Positions 8,283 through 17,072 of a stretch of 64,000 nt of DNA are shown piece after piece. Location: positions 62,001-126,000 of the forward strand of contig JALHMY010000002.1 in the NCBI GenBank assembly GCA_022843805.1, in the 5' to 3' direction. Position 1 is the stretch's first letter. The number at the start of each line of letters is the position of its first letter. The notes under the pieces are model-generated. The model was given only the letters and a program-made list of their open reading frames with translations, was not told where the DNA came from and did no database searches. The translations under genes were made by a program, and so were the position numbers. Source of the DNA: Fuerstiella sp. Its GTDB lineage: Bacteria > Planctomycetota > Planctomycetia > Planctomycetales > Planctomycetaceae.

Positions 8283-9191
8283 TTAAGCAGCCCGCACTGC
8301 TGTCACAATCCTGTTTAGTCCGCTCAGATCTTTGTGGATGTGGGCGTCAGAAAAGCCTGAGCATTCCAGCAATTCAGCAACCACCGCACATTGTTCAGGA
8401 TCCAGTTCCAGAGCCACAAAGGCGGCTGGCTTCAGCAGTTCAGCGGCATGTCGGACAAGTCGGCGGACAATATCCAGCCCGTCCGAACCTGCCTGAAGAG
8501 CGGTATGTGGCTCGTGCTGGCCGACTTCCGGCTGAAGTGTTGCCATTTCATCGTCACGGACATACGGGGGATTGCTTACCAGTCCGTCAAACAGCAGGTC
8601 GGGGTCGACGGCCGCGAGTGACTGAACCGGCGCAAGGCAATCGCCCTGCAGCAGTCGAACCTGGGACTCAACGGCATGTTTTGCCACGTTTTGAAGGGCG
8701 AACCGCATGGCATCACTGGAAACATCGGTGGCAGTGACATGGCACTGATCTCGTTGTTTGGCCAGCGTAATTGCAATACATCCTGATCCGAAACCCACTT
8801 CAATGATATGAGATGGACTATCTTTGGGAATGGAATCGAGACAAATATCGACCAGCGTTTCGGTCTCCGGCCGAGGAATCAAAACGCCTTTTCCAACGTC
8901 GAAGTTTCTGCCGTAAAACTCCTTGCTGCCCACGATGTATGCCAGCGGTTCGCGTTTCGCCCGACGCTGTACCATCTCTCGCATCACAGCTCGCTCATCA
9001 TCGGAAACAATCGATTCAAATTCCGTGTAGAGCCGAATGCGAGCACACTTTCGAGCATGGGCAAGCAGCAACTCTGCTTCAAGCCGGGGAGATTCGATAC
9101 CCTTTTGCTTCAGGAACCCGGTTGTCCATAACAGGATGCGCTGGACCGTCCATGCTTCCTGAGCAGGTGTCGATGGCTGGTTCGGCTCCAT
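8283..9191 (-). CDS. prmC: peptide chain release factor N5-glutamine methyltransferase
   Basis: Methylates the glutamine of the GGQ motif in RF1/RF2 using S-adenosylmethionine. The 302-residue product has the SAM motif IIEVGFGSGCIAITLA (the first glycine-motif T is replaced by F) and the catalytic VSNPPYVRDDEM (NPPY). It also has the N-terminal helical domain typical of PrmC (ESPRLEAELLLAHA) and the IPRPETETLVD segment. In many bacteria prmC follows prfA; here prfA is not upstream and murA follows after 124 bases. Confidence 0.95.
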   Translation of the reverse strand: MEPNQPSTPAQEAWTVQRILLWTTGFLKQKGIESPRLEAELLLAHARKCARIRLYTEFESIVSDDERAVMREMVQRRAKREPLAYIVGSKEFYGRNFDVGKGVLIPRPETETLVDICLDSIPKDSPSHIIEVGFGSGCIAITLAKQRDQCHVTATDVSSDAMRFALQNVAKHAVESQVRLLQGDCLAPVQSLAAVDPDLLFDGLVSNPPYVRDDEMATLQPEVGQHEPHTALQAGSDGLDIVRRLVRHAAELLKPAAFVALELDPEQCAVVAELLECSGFSDAHIHKDLSGLNRIVTAVRAA

Positions 9192-9514
9192 ACGTGCATT
9201 CTTCCTGTTTCCATCCGGTGGACCATTTCCCTCCGCTATTTTAGCTGTTAAGGCCGCTCAGAACATGTTTCCGGCCTGTGAAGTTGTCAATTTTTACCGG
9301 CCGGCCGAAGTTACTTCCCGCTTCGCTGGGAGATTTCCATAGAAGATTCTGCCAACGAAAAACGAATGGCGAACGTCCGGCAGTTTGATCTTTTCAGGAC
9401 TTGTCCGAAATTAAGTTCGTACTTTTCGCTGACGGAATCTTCACCGCTGCAAAGTCCCGTCGGCGGAGCGACGGGTGTACGGTACACCCGTCGCTCCGCC
9501 GACGGGATTGCAAA
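9192..9514. other. intergenic region with a palindromic element
   Basis: About 320 bases between the start of prmC and the end of the MacB-type permease. The right third is the palindromic element at 9397-9507; the rest (9192-9396) probably carries the prmC promoter. No gene seen. Confidence 0.6.
9397..9507. repeat. 111-bp dispersed element with a 53-bp near-perfect palindrome, copy 1
   Basis: The core at 9455-9507 is two perfectly complementary 26-base arms (beginning TCCCGTCGGCGGAGCG and meeting at GTAC) around a single base. The same 53 bases recur at 63716-63768 with one difference at the centre. Similarity continues on one side through a leader that begins GGACTTGTC (9397) and ends CCGCTGCAA. 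The second copy carries the same leader in inverted orientation. TGCAAA occurs on both sides of the palindrome here (9448-9453 and 9509-9514). It sits 7 bases past the stop codon of the efflux permease and could double as its terminator. Confidence 0.88.
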
Positions 9515-10858
9515 TCATTCGTGTCGCAGAGCTTCGATCGGGTCCAGTCGAGCGGCGGCACGGGCCGGATAGAGCCCAAACAGCACTCCGATGCCCACAG
9601 AAATTCCGAAGGCGATCGGCAAACTGGCGGGTACCGGGCGTGGCTTCATCTGTGCAAACATTTTGCCCAGGTCGGAGTTGGCAACACCACCGTCAAAGAT
9701 GAAATTCTGAACGACAGACTGCATCACATCGAACGCAAGGGGAGTCATCAGACCAAGAATCACGCCAATCAGGCCACCGCTGCCAGCCAGCACCACAGTC
9801 TCCGTGAGGAACTGCATGGTGATGTCATGCTGCTTGGCGCCCAGTGCCCGGCGAATTCCGATTTCTCTGGTACGCTCGGTCACTGTGGCCAGCATGATGT
9901 TCATAATGCCGATACCACCGACAATCAAACTGATGGCCGCCACCGACCCCAGAACGACGTTGAAAATATTCTTCAGCTGTTCTGCCTGACGCAGAAGTTC
10001 CAGCGGAACAACAACCGAATAGTCGCGGTCGTTCTTATGGTTCTGTCGCAGACTCTCACGAATCACGTCGGCGGACTGTTCGACTTTATCCTTATCGTTA
10101 ATTCTGAGCGTAATCTGGTTGAGTTCCACCTGCTGAGCACTGAAGGAGCCTGTCGTTCGGTCGATGTCCAGGTCCCCCATACGCACTCGCATGGTTTCCA
10201 ATGGGATATAGATATCATTGTTGTAATCCTGCCCCGACATACTTCCGCCGATCGCAGCACTGGCCTGGCGAGCTTTTGTCACTCCAACAACCGTGTAATA
10301 TCGGTCCGCAATCTTAACCGTTTTTCCCAGCGGATCTTCGTACTGAAACAGATCCTGAGCAGCACCCGATGCCAGCACAGCAATATTCGTCTTGTCGCGG
10401 CGGTCCTTGTCGGAAATGAATCTACCCTGAGCAAGATCCAGATGATTGACATCGAGGTAATCCGGAGTGCATCCCACAATGCGACAATTCATTTCGCGAT
10501 GCAGGTGGCGACAGGATTTGGTGAGCTCACGGATGGGAATGGCCTGTTCCACCGTTGGTATCGTTTTTGACAGGAGGTCGAAATCCGCCCGAAGCAGTCC
10601 GTAACGCAGCACAAACGAATTGGACGACTGAGCACCAGCCGTTTCTTTTGGCGGCTTGACACTCCGTACAATAATATTGGTGGCACCCAGTTCAAGCACC
10701 TGCTGCTGGGCCTGCTGACTGGCACCTTCGCCAATTGCCAGCATCGCGATAACGGAGAATACTCCGAACACGATACCAAGCATCGTGAGGCCGGAACGCA
10801 GCTTGTGCAGCATCAGGCTTTTAAGAGCAAGCTGAATTGTTCGCAGGAGATTAGCCAT
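9515..10858 (-). CDS. ABC transporter permease, MacB/FtsX type
   Basis: 447 residues. The pattern is that of MacB-family mechanotransmission permeases: TM1 near the N-terminus ([20 protein letters not shown], about 27-46), a large extracytoplasmic domain (about 50-310), and three C-terminal TM segments ([57 protein letters not shown]). The conserved cytoplasmic loop [15 protein letters not shown] follows TM2. It is the last gene of the operon TolC-MFP-ATPase-permease and would work with the ATPase 127 bases upstream. MacB proper fuses ATPase and permease; here they are separate. Confidence 0.92.
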   Translation of the reverse strand: MANLLRTIQLALKSLMLHKLRSGLTMLGIVFGVFSVIAMLAIGEGASQQAQQQVLELGATNIIVRSVKPPKETAGAQSSNSFVLRYGLLRADFDLLSKTIPTVEQAIPIRELTKSCRHLHREMNCRIVGCTPDYLDVNHLDLAQGRFISDKDRRDKTNIAVLASGAAQDLFQYEDPLGKTVKIADRYYTVVGVTKARQASAAIGGSMSGQDYNNDIYIPLETMRVRMGDLDIDRTTGSFSAQQVELNQITLRINDKDKVEQSADVIRESLRQNHKNDRDYSVVVPLELLRQAEQLKNIFNVVLGSVAAISLIVGGIGIMNIMLATVTERTREIGIRRALGAKQHDITMQFLTETVVLAGSGGLIGVILGLMTPLAFDVMQSVVQNFIFDGGVANSDLGKMFAQMKPRPVPASLPIAFGISVGIGVLFGLYPARAAARLDPIEALRHE

Positions 10859-10985
10859 GGTTTACATTTGAATTCCGCGAAAAGTTATCACACCAGGACG
10901 GTCAGGCGGCACGAATGATGTGACGACCTGACATTTCATTGATTCACTGGATTTACTCCAGAGGAGATTTTATTCGATCCTGATT

Positions 10986-11687
10986 TTATCCAGGGAATAT
11001 CCCCTCTCCCGCGACCACTCCGTCCTTCATGAAAATCTGGCGTTTTGCCAGTCTGGCGACGGCTGGTTCGTGTGTCACCATAATAATCGTACGGCCTTCA
11101 CGATTCAGGTTCAGCAGCATCTCCATGATTTCCTGTTCCGTCGCGGAATCAAGGTTCCCCGTCGGTTCATCCGCCAGAATGATCTGAGGATCATTCACCA
11201 GAGCTCGGGCAATCGCGACACGCTGCTGCTGTCCGCCTGACAGCTGATAAGGCCGGTGATCCAGTCGATTTCCCAGCCCCACCATGGTCGCCAGTTCTTC
11301 GATCCTTTTCCGTTCCTTTTCACCAATGCGAGGATACCCGGTTCGGTAATGAAGAGGTACCTCAATGTTTTCCACGACCGTATATTGAGGAATCAGATTA
11401 TATGACTGAAAAATGAACCCAATTAATTCGTTGCGAATGGAGGAGAGATCATCGTCCGTCATCAGGGAAACGTCTTTTCCACCGATAATGTATTTTCCAA
11501 ACGTCGGGCGATCGAGTGCCCCGAGCAGGTTCAGCAGTGTGCTCTTACCGCTTCCTGAAGAACCCATGATGGCGACAAAATCCCCTTTTGGAAAATCAAT
11601 TGTCACTCCTCGCAGTGCCTTCACAACTACGGGACCAAGATCATAGTGCTTTTGGAGGTCGATTACCTGTGCTGCCATCTCCGTCAT
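10986..11687 (-). CDS. ABC transporter ATP-binding protein, MacB/LolD type
   Basis: 233 residues with Walker A GSSGSGKSTLLN (about 42-53), Q-loop GFIFQSYNLIP, signature LSGGQQQRVAIARAL, Walker B IILADEPTGNLD and the H-loop MVTHEP. This is the LolD/MacB subfamily that drives periplasm-facing efflux or lipoprotein transfer rather than transport through the membrane. It lies between the membrane fusion protein gene (49 bases upstream) and the permease gene. The start codon is preceded by two tandem 16-base units, each with an AGGGG ribosome-site core. Confidence 0.95.
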   Translation of the reverse strand: MTEMAAQVIDLQKHYDLGPVVVKALRGVTIDFPKGDFVAIMGSSGSGKSTLLNLLGALDRPTFGKYIIGGKDVSLMTDDDLSSIRNELIGFIFQSYNLIPQYTVVENIEVPLHYRTGYPRIGEKERKRIEELATMVGLGNRLDHRPYQLSGGQQQRVAIARALVNDPQIILADEPTGNLDSATEQEIMEMLLNLNREGRTIIMVTHEPAVARLAKRQIFMKDGVVAGEGIFPG

Positions 11688-11693
11688 GACGGT

Positions 11694-11725
11694 GTTTCCC
11701 CTGTCACTGGTTTCCCCTGTCGCTG
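11694..11725 (-). repeat. 16-bp tandem duplication carrying duplicate ribosome-site cores
   Basis: GTTTCCCCTGTCACTG (11694-11709) is followed directly by GTTTCCCCTGTCGCTG (11710-11725). On the minus strand each unit gives CAGGGGAAAC, and the unit nearest the start codon places AGGGG about 10 bases before the ATG of the ATPase gene. The duplication therefore doubles the Shine-Dalgarno-like sequence in the short gap between fusion-protein and ATPase genes. Confidence 0.7.
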
Positions 11726-11736
11726 GTTGTCCCAGG

Positions 11737-13860
11737 TTACTGTTTGGACTGAAACTGACGAAACGCTTCCGTCATTTCTTCCAGGGAAATTTTTCCGTCA
11801 CTGTTGGCATCCATCCGGTCAAATCCTTCAGGACGTGACGATTCGTCCTTTGTGATGAAACCGTCCTTATTTGCATCCTGCCGTTCAAAGATTGCTTTGG
11901 GATCAAAGCCACCGCCACCTGGCCCGCCTGCGGCAGGTCCGCCACCGCCACCAGCTGCCGGTCCACGTGGTCCGCCGGCACCGCCGGGGCCTCGACCTTC
12001 GCCACCAGGGCCTTTTCCAGCTCTGGGTCCGCCACCGCCGCCTGCTTCCCCAGCCGGACCCGCTTCACCGTCACCTCGGCGAGGTGTATCCATTCGAGGA
12101 CGATTGGCTTCATTGTCCGCCGACAGGCGAGCCTCAAGTTCGCTCAATTCCTTTGAGAAGTGAGTTCGCGGGCTCATCACCACTTTTTCGCCGACGGCGA
12201 CACCATCCAGAATTTCCATATATTCGTCATTGGCATCACCCACTTTGATTTCCCGGCGTTCCGCACCTTTGACCGAAGCCACATAGGTATAAAAATGGCC
12301 TGAAAACGAAAGCACTGACTGAACGGGAATCTGCAGAACATCCTCTTTTCGATCTTCCACAATGATCCGAACTTCCGCCGTCATACCAGGCTTCAGTTTT
12401 CGAACCTTTTCCGGACTGTCCTGAATTTCAATTACCGCCTGATATTCCTTCAGGTCGGTGTTGGGCCAGCTGCCCGGGACCGGTACAGATGAAACCGACT
12501 GAAGCTTTCCTCGAAAGGGTTCAGCTGGCAGTGCGTCAATCTCAATTTCCACCGGCTGACCGACCATCACCCGACTGATTTTCGATTCATGAATTCGGGC
12601 GTCGATTTTCATCATTTCGAGGTCAGGCAGGTTGATGATCGCCTGGCGTTCTCGAACGGTTGCTCCCTCTTCGATCACCACAGGTTCGCTGCGGCTGCTT
12701 CGCTGAGAAGCATAGACAACCTCTCCGGCCTGTGAAGCTACCAGTCGGCTGGCTTTGATTTGCCGCTCAAGCATTTCGAGCTTTTCTGCTTCAACCGCCT
12801 CAGTCAGTTTGGCGGCGTCATAGTCCGCTTTCTGAAGAGCCATGGCGGCTTCGCCTTCCAGTTTCGCTCGAATTGTTTCTCGCTTCGTGTCTTCCTTCAG
12901 CTGTTTGAGTTCACTCTCGGTACGCAGTTTCGTGTACTTCTGAAGAACGCCCATTTCTCCCTTTTTCTGAGTCAGAGAAATTCGGGAGGACGCCACTTTA
13001 ATTCGTGCACTTTCAAGCAGATTCAGCGGCGTGTAACCTGACTTCGCAAGGTCCCGAACACGTTCGTAGTCTTCCTGATTGAGTGCAACTTCTTCTTCGA
13101 ATTTCTTGATTTCACCATTCAGGGTGTTTGCAGCCTGCTGATAATCGCCGCCCTCGGCTGTGTATTTTTCATAATCCAGTTCCGCCAGCTGTTCGGCGAG
13201 TTTCGCCTTGGCCACGTTACTTTCGTTGGTCGTTTCCTGAATCTGAATATTCTTGTCGGCCTTTTCCAGATTGGCTCGTGCAGTGGTCAGCTTAATCTGC
13301 TGCTCTTTTTCTTTTTCCACAAGCACGGATGAGTCGAGTTCGCAGACCACGTCACCTGCCAGATAGTCGCCTTTACGAACTTTCTGACGATCCTGAACGA
13401 GCATCTCGGTGAATTCGCCGAAAGTGACGTCGTACGACTTTTCGTTTCCGTCTTCCGAAACGACGCGAACAGTCTTGTGCGACTGAGAATCCACGTCGAC
13501 GAATTCCACCACTCCGTCGAATTCCGCCACCACAGGAGCTCCAACCCGACTTCCTTCAGGAATCAGGCTGATGATCGTGGTCGACCCTTCAATCTTATTG
13601 ATCAGCGTTGCATTTCGCAGACTGTCCACGGTCCCGTTTTCAGTAATCATGATGCGAAACGGACCTTTTTCCGCCAATCGCAATATGTATTTTGCACTGA
13701 GGTCTTTCGGACCGCCGGAAACAGCTGACTGGATCCGTGTGCGCAGATCGGGCACAGTAAACACGACAATCCCGGATATCACCACAAGTCCAAGCACAAT
13801 GCTGAACAGCGACTTACCAGAACGCGAAATTGGATTTTCAGGCTTCTTTGCATGGTGCAT
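11737..13860 (-). CDS. efflux membrane fusion protein (HlyD family) with a C-terminal EF-hand pair
   Basis: 707 residues, much longer than the usual 350-450. An N-terminal membrane anchor (SIVLGLVVISGIVVFTV, about 19-35) is followed by lipoyl/barrel segments and a long alpha-helical hairpin (about 175-370, e.g. KEKEQQIKLTTARANLEKAD). After these come HlyD beta segments (MMKIDARIHESKISRVMVGQ) and an AVRIIVED-like strand region. After residue 570 a Gly/Pro-rich linker leads to two canonical EF-hand loops, DANKDGFITKDE (662-673) and DANSDGKISLEE (684-695). All ligand positions (1, 3, 5, 9, 12) are consistent with calcium binding. It bridges the inner-membrane permease and the TolC-like channel encoded in the same operon. 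Confidence 0.92.
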   Translation of the reverse strand: MHHAKKPENPISRSGKSLFSIVLGLVVISGIVVFTVPDLRTRIQSAVSGGPKDLSAKYILRLAEKGPFRIMITENGTVDSLRNATLINKIEGSTTIISLIPEGSRVGAPVVAEFDGVVEFVDVDSQSHKTVRVVSEDGNEKSYDVTFGEFTEMLVQDRQKVRKGDYLAGDVVCELDSSVLVEKEKEQQIKLTTARANLEKADKNIQIQETTNESNVAKAKLAEQLAELDYEKYTAEGGDYQQAANTLNGEIKKFEEEVALNQEDYERVRDLAKSGYTPLNLLESARIKVASSRISLTQKKGEMGVLQKYTKLRTESELKQLKEDTKRETIRAKLEGEAAMALQKADYDAAKLTEAVEAEKLEMLERQIKASRLVASQAGEVVYASQRSSRSEPVVIEEGATVRERQAIINLPDLEMMKIDARIHESKISRVMVGQPVEIEIDALPAEPFRGKLQSVSSVPVPGSWPNTDLKEYQAVIEIQDSPEKVRKLKPGMTAEVRIIVEDRKEDVLQIPVQSVLSFSGHFYTYVASVKGAERREIKVGDANDEYMEILDGVAVGEKVVMSPRTHFSKELSELEARLSADNEANRPRMDTPRRGDGEAGPAGEAGGGGGPRAGKGPGGEGRGPGGAGGPRGPAAGGGGGPAAGGPGGGGFDPKAIFERQDANKDGFITKDESSRPEGFDRMDANSDGKISLEEMTEAFRQFQSKQ

Positions 13861-13887
13861 GCCAGGAGACCTTCTTATTGAATAGGC

Positions 13888-16746
13888 TTATTGATTTGGC
13901 GGGGGCGAATTGGAGGGATCGGCATCCGGAATCATTTCCGTTACCGGAGCTGGCGGAACGTCGGTTTGCTGATTAACGGCAGGAACACCGTCCATCTGCA
14001 TATAAAAGCGGTCCAGCCAGACTCCGCGACTATCAATTTGCATGATACCCATATCGCGGAAGATGTTAAGTCGATTAGTCTCGTAAGTGTTCCAGTCGTT
14101 AACAAGTGAATTCTGGGCATTCAAAATGCTATTAAGGGCGTTCAGCAGACTCAACGCATTTTGTTGAGTTCCACGGGCGGCGATCAAAGATGCGTTATCA
14201 TACAGTCGGGCCGCATTTCGAATGGTTTGACGGTCAATTTCAACTCGCAGTGCCTGCACCTGGATTTGCCTCCAGTTCTGGCGAATCTGGTTCTTGATCA
14301 GGTCCTCCAGCTGCATATACGCACGGCGTTCACGCTGATATTCAATCAGCCGTAAATTGTAGACGTTTCGTTCATCAATCTGATCCAGGGGGGTCGTAAA
14401 CTTCAGTCCCGCACGGTACGCCGTGAGGTTTTCCGTTCTTTTATCCAGTCCCTGAGTACCTGTAAATCGCAGATCCAGCCCTGCTTCCAGGGCATTTGCC
14501 GCAATTTCCACTGCTCGACGTCGGTCCATCACTTCAGCTCGGGCGTTCATCAGGTCATGACGCTGTTCCAGCCCAATTCTTACCACTTCTTCAATATCGG
14601 GCTGTTTTTCTGAGCCTTCCAGAAAGAAGGGATTCAGAGGAACGGCCTCAGCTCTTAAACCCGCCTGGAGCACCTCAAGTTCCTGTGCATTTCGGTTAAA
14701 TTCGGTTTTTAGGATTTTTGTTGCCGTTCTGGCAGTATTTAGAACCTCCAGAATTGTCAGTTCACCCTCTGTATTAGCAATTTCGTCGCCCGGAAGCGGA
14801 GGCTGGCCGCCCATTCCGTCATTTGTCCGACCTCGTTTCTCCGCCTTAGGTAAATCCAGCCACCGATCGGGCAGTTCTGCAATCGAAATCAGCCCATTTT
14901 GGTCCTGATCAAGTTTTCTCAGCATCGCTTCGGGGCTGTCTTCCTGCAGGAGTTCACTCAACATATCCAGCAGCGAAGACTGAAATGCGAATTCCCGTTC
15001 CGTAGTTCGGTACGACCGCAGGTCGCCATCAACCGCTTTCACGACCCTGTCTCGTTCCTCTTCCGTCAGGAAAAAACGCTTTCCGAATTCGGTGGCCTGC
15101 CAGTTTTCTTCCGTGACCTGAAGTGCATCACGCAGGGGTTCAAAGTCCTGCTGGACGACAACCAGACCGGTTTCGTAAAGTTCATCCCGAAGAATCATCA
15201 ACTCCGCAAGATATTTGCGAAACGCCTGATAGGCTTCAGGATCAGCAGAATTTTCATCTGGAAGAACGGCGAATCCAAGCTCAATGTCAAGGTCCCGGAA
15301 TTTCTTTTCCGTATTGATCAGGCTGGTGCTGATCAGTTGAAACTGAGTCAGAAGGGACCTGTCAATCTCCAACTCAATGTTCGGTGGCAACCCAAGATTG
15401 AATTTGAAATTGTCCAGCTCTCGAGCCAGCCCCAGTTTAAAACTCTCCAGCTGATTCTGTCTCTGGTTCAGCGTGGCGATCAATTCTGCCTGAGACAGCG
15501 GGGTGGACTCGTTGCGAGCCAGACTGATCAGTGTGTCGGCCGCTGACTGATACTGTTCATCGTCCGACAAGCCAATCAGCAGAGCCTGATCTTCTTCAGT
15601 CATCGATCCGATAAATTTCAGAAATCCGTCGTTGTATGACAGTTTGCCCGCCAGCTCCGGCGGAATCTGAGTGCCAGGCGGCATCGTTTCCAGTGTTGCG
15701 GTAAATAAATTCAACGTTCGACTGTCCTGAGCACGCTGGGCGTTGAGCTGTTCCGTCAATTGCCGGATGTTGTTTTCCTGATTCAAAATGGCCTGCTGTT
15801 GCACCAGCAGATCGAGATAGTCGGTCGCAATGTCGGTAAACAGAGTCTGACGGAATCGAGCCAGCACTCGAGCCTGGTACAGTACATTGCGCTCGGCCTG
15901 AGTCAAAGGCTCCAGTGCAATCTTGCGTCCTGCGGCGAACATCAGTGGCTGTGTAATGCTGTAGCTGAGTGCTGACGCCGAGAAGCCCCCGTTTGAGCCA
16001 AATACGAAACCAATTTCATTCGCCAGCTCGACGGCAATCTGGCCTCCTGTCGGCAACAGCTGTCGAACTCCAAAATTGGAGCTCACTGCACCGTCCGTCG
16101 TCCCGTTACGGTCAGTGAATGTCGAGACGTCAACACCCGGTTCCACACCACCTGGTCCCAGAAACCGAACGCCCAGTGCATAACGCTGAAAAGTCAGCTG
16201 CAGTGCCGTCAGATAAAGGTCTTCCAGCTGCGTCTGATAGTCTCGGCTGTGAATATACGCCAGCTCAACGGCCTGAGGCAATGTGACGTCGGTCAGCTTT
16301 ACTTCCGAATGACCAATGACCGGATCAGCCCCCTGAACAGCAATCCCGAAGGGTTCCAGCCACTGCGGATTCTCAATGCTGAGCGCTGTCCCAAATTTGT
16401 GCCAGCTTTTGTAGCCCTTGAACCCGTTGACGCAGTGCATCATTTCATGAGCTGACGGATCGTCGGGCGGCAGAGGAGCACAGTCAGGATTGTGTGGGTC
16501 ATGAAATCGGCTGCGCGCGTCCGGAGTAAGACTGATCCGAGGAACCTGCCAGTGAGGATTGTTCAGTTTTTGGGTGATCGCTCTGTACGTATCACGCTCA
16601 GCCTGCTTCCGCCAAAACTGACGCGAACAGCCACTCAGCGATGAGAAGCTGATCGCACCCAATAACAGCCAGCTCGCCCAGCGCCGACAACCCTTGCGCG
16701 GAAATCCAGTCAGCATCCTGCTGCTCTCCAAAATTGAGGTATTCAT
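13888..16746 (-). CDS. TolC-family outer membrane lipoprotein with an internal EF-hand
   Basis: 952 residues, about twice the normal TolC size. The N-terminus has a lipoprotein signal ending in SFSSLSGCSR (Cys about 40), so it is likely lipid-anchored. TolC-type helical repeats flank the middle: VELANEIGFVFG, FTDIATDYLDLLVQQQAILNQ, and near the C-terminus IRQNWRQIQVQALRVEIDRQ and NALNSILNAQNSLVNDWNTY. The large middle insertion contains one textbook EF-hand loop, DQDQNGLISIAE (613-624). It is the first gene of the efflux operon, 27 bases before the fusion protein. The other partners also carry, or act beside, calcium loops, so calcium dependence of the complex is plausible but unproven. Confidence 0.9.
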   Translation of the reverse strand: MNTSILESSRMLTGFPRKGCRRWASWLLLGAISFSSLSGCSRQFWRKQAERDTYRAITQKLNNPHWQVPRISLTPDARSRFHDPHNPDCAPLPPDDPSAHEMMHCVNGFKGYKSWHKFGTALSIENPQWLEPFGIAVQGADPVIGHSEVKLTDVTLPQAVELAYIHSRDYQTQLEDLYLTALQLTFQRYALGVRFLGPGGVEPGVDVSTFTDRNGTTDGAVSSNFGVRQLLPTGGQIAVELANEIGFVFGSNGGFSASALSYSITQPLMFAAGRKIALEPLTQAERNVLYQARVLARFRQTLFTDIATDYLDLLVQQQAILNQENNIRQLTEQLNAQRAQDSRTLNLFTATLETMPPGTQIPPELAGKLSYNDGFLKFIGSMTEEDQALLIGLSDDEQYQSAADTLISLARNESTPLSQAELIATLNQRQNQLESFKLGLARELDNFKFNLGLPPNIELEIDRSLLTQFQLISTSLINTEKKFRDLDIELGFAVLPDENSADPEAYQAFRKYLAELMILRDELYETGLVVVQQDFEPLRDALQVTEENWQATEFGKRFFLTEEERDRVVKAVDGDLRSYRTTEREFAFQSSLLDMLSELLQEDSPEAMLRKLDQDQNGLISIAELPDRWLDLPKAEKRGRTNDGMGGQPPLPGDEIANTEGELTILEVLNTARTATKILKTEFNRNAQELEVLQAGLRAEAVPLNPFFLEGSEKQPDIEEVVRIGLEQRHDLMNARAEVMDRRRAVEIAANALEAGLDLRFTGTQGLDKRTENLTAYRAGLKFTTPLDQIDERNVYNLRLIEYQRERRAYMQLEDLIKNQIRQNWRQIQVQALRVEIDRQTIRNAARLYDNASLIAARGTQQNALSLLNALNSILNAQNSLVNDWNTYETNRLNIFRDMGIMQIDSRGVWLDRFYMQMDGVPAVNQQTDVPPAPVTEMIPDADPSNSPPPNQ

Positions 16747-17072
16747 CCTTGAACACCAGGTGGAGCTGCACTTCTCGACTTCGCGGTTCTGATTCCTGCC
16801 GACAGTTGATCGGCTGTCTGGAATCTCGAAGTCGAAATGGCAACACCGGCACCAATTTTCCCCAGGGAGGAAATCATTGATAATCCGGTACGTCGAATTT
16901 CGACCGCGTCAAAGACGGTACTTCAGACCTTCCCGTTTCGTTCGGTAGCATCGCAACACTCGTTGTGAACGGCGCGCATCGACCCACAGGACCTTTACAA
17001 GTCGTTTCAAAATCACAGGTCCTGCAATCCCGTGAATCGGGATAATCGGCAAAGTCGCAATCCTGCCGAAAG
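16747..17072. other. leader region of the efflux operon
   Basis: About 325 bases between the end of the H4MPT-family gene and the TolC-like start. It must contain the operon promoter unless transcription reads through from upstream. An imperfect hairpin (listed separately) lies 29-89 bases before the start codon. GGGAGGAAATC at 16864-16874 is purine-rich but on the plus strand. No gene seen. Confidence 0.5.
16775..16835 (-). promoter_or_regulatory. imperfect inverted repeat in the 5' leader of the efflux operon
   Basis: TCGACTTCG at 16775-16783 pairs with CGAAGTCGA at 16827-16835. GATTCC (16791-16796) pairs with GGAATC (16820-16825), and GCCGA/TCGGC pair near the loop. The fold would sit directly upstream of the first efflux gene on the minus strand. 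It could be an operator or an mRNA leader structure; nothing in the sequence decides which. Confidence 0.4.

Noticed and set aside
9401-10570. 389-codon plus-strand frame antisense to the MacB-type permease
   Set aside because: The minus strand encodes a clear permease with TM segments and family motifs; the plus frame has none.
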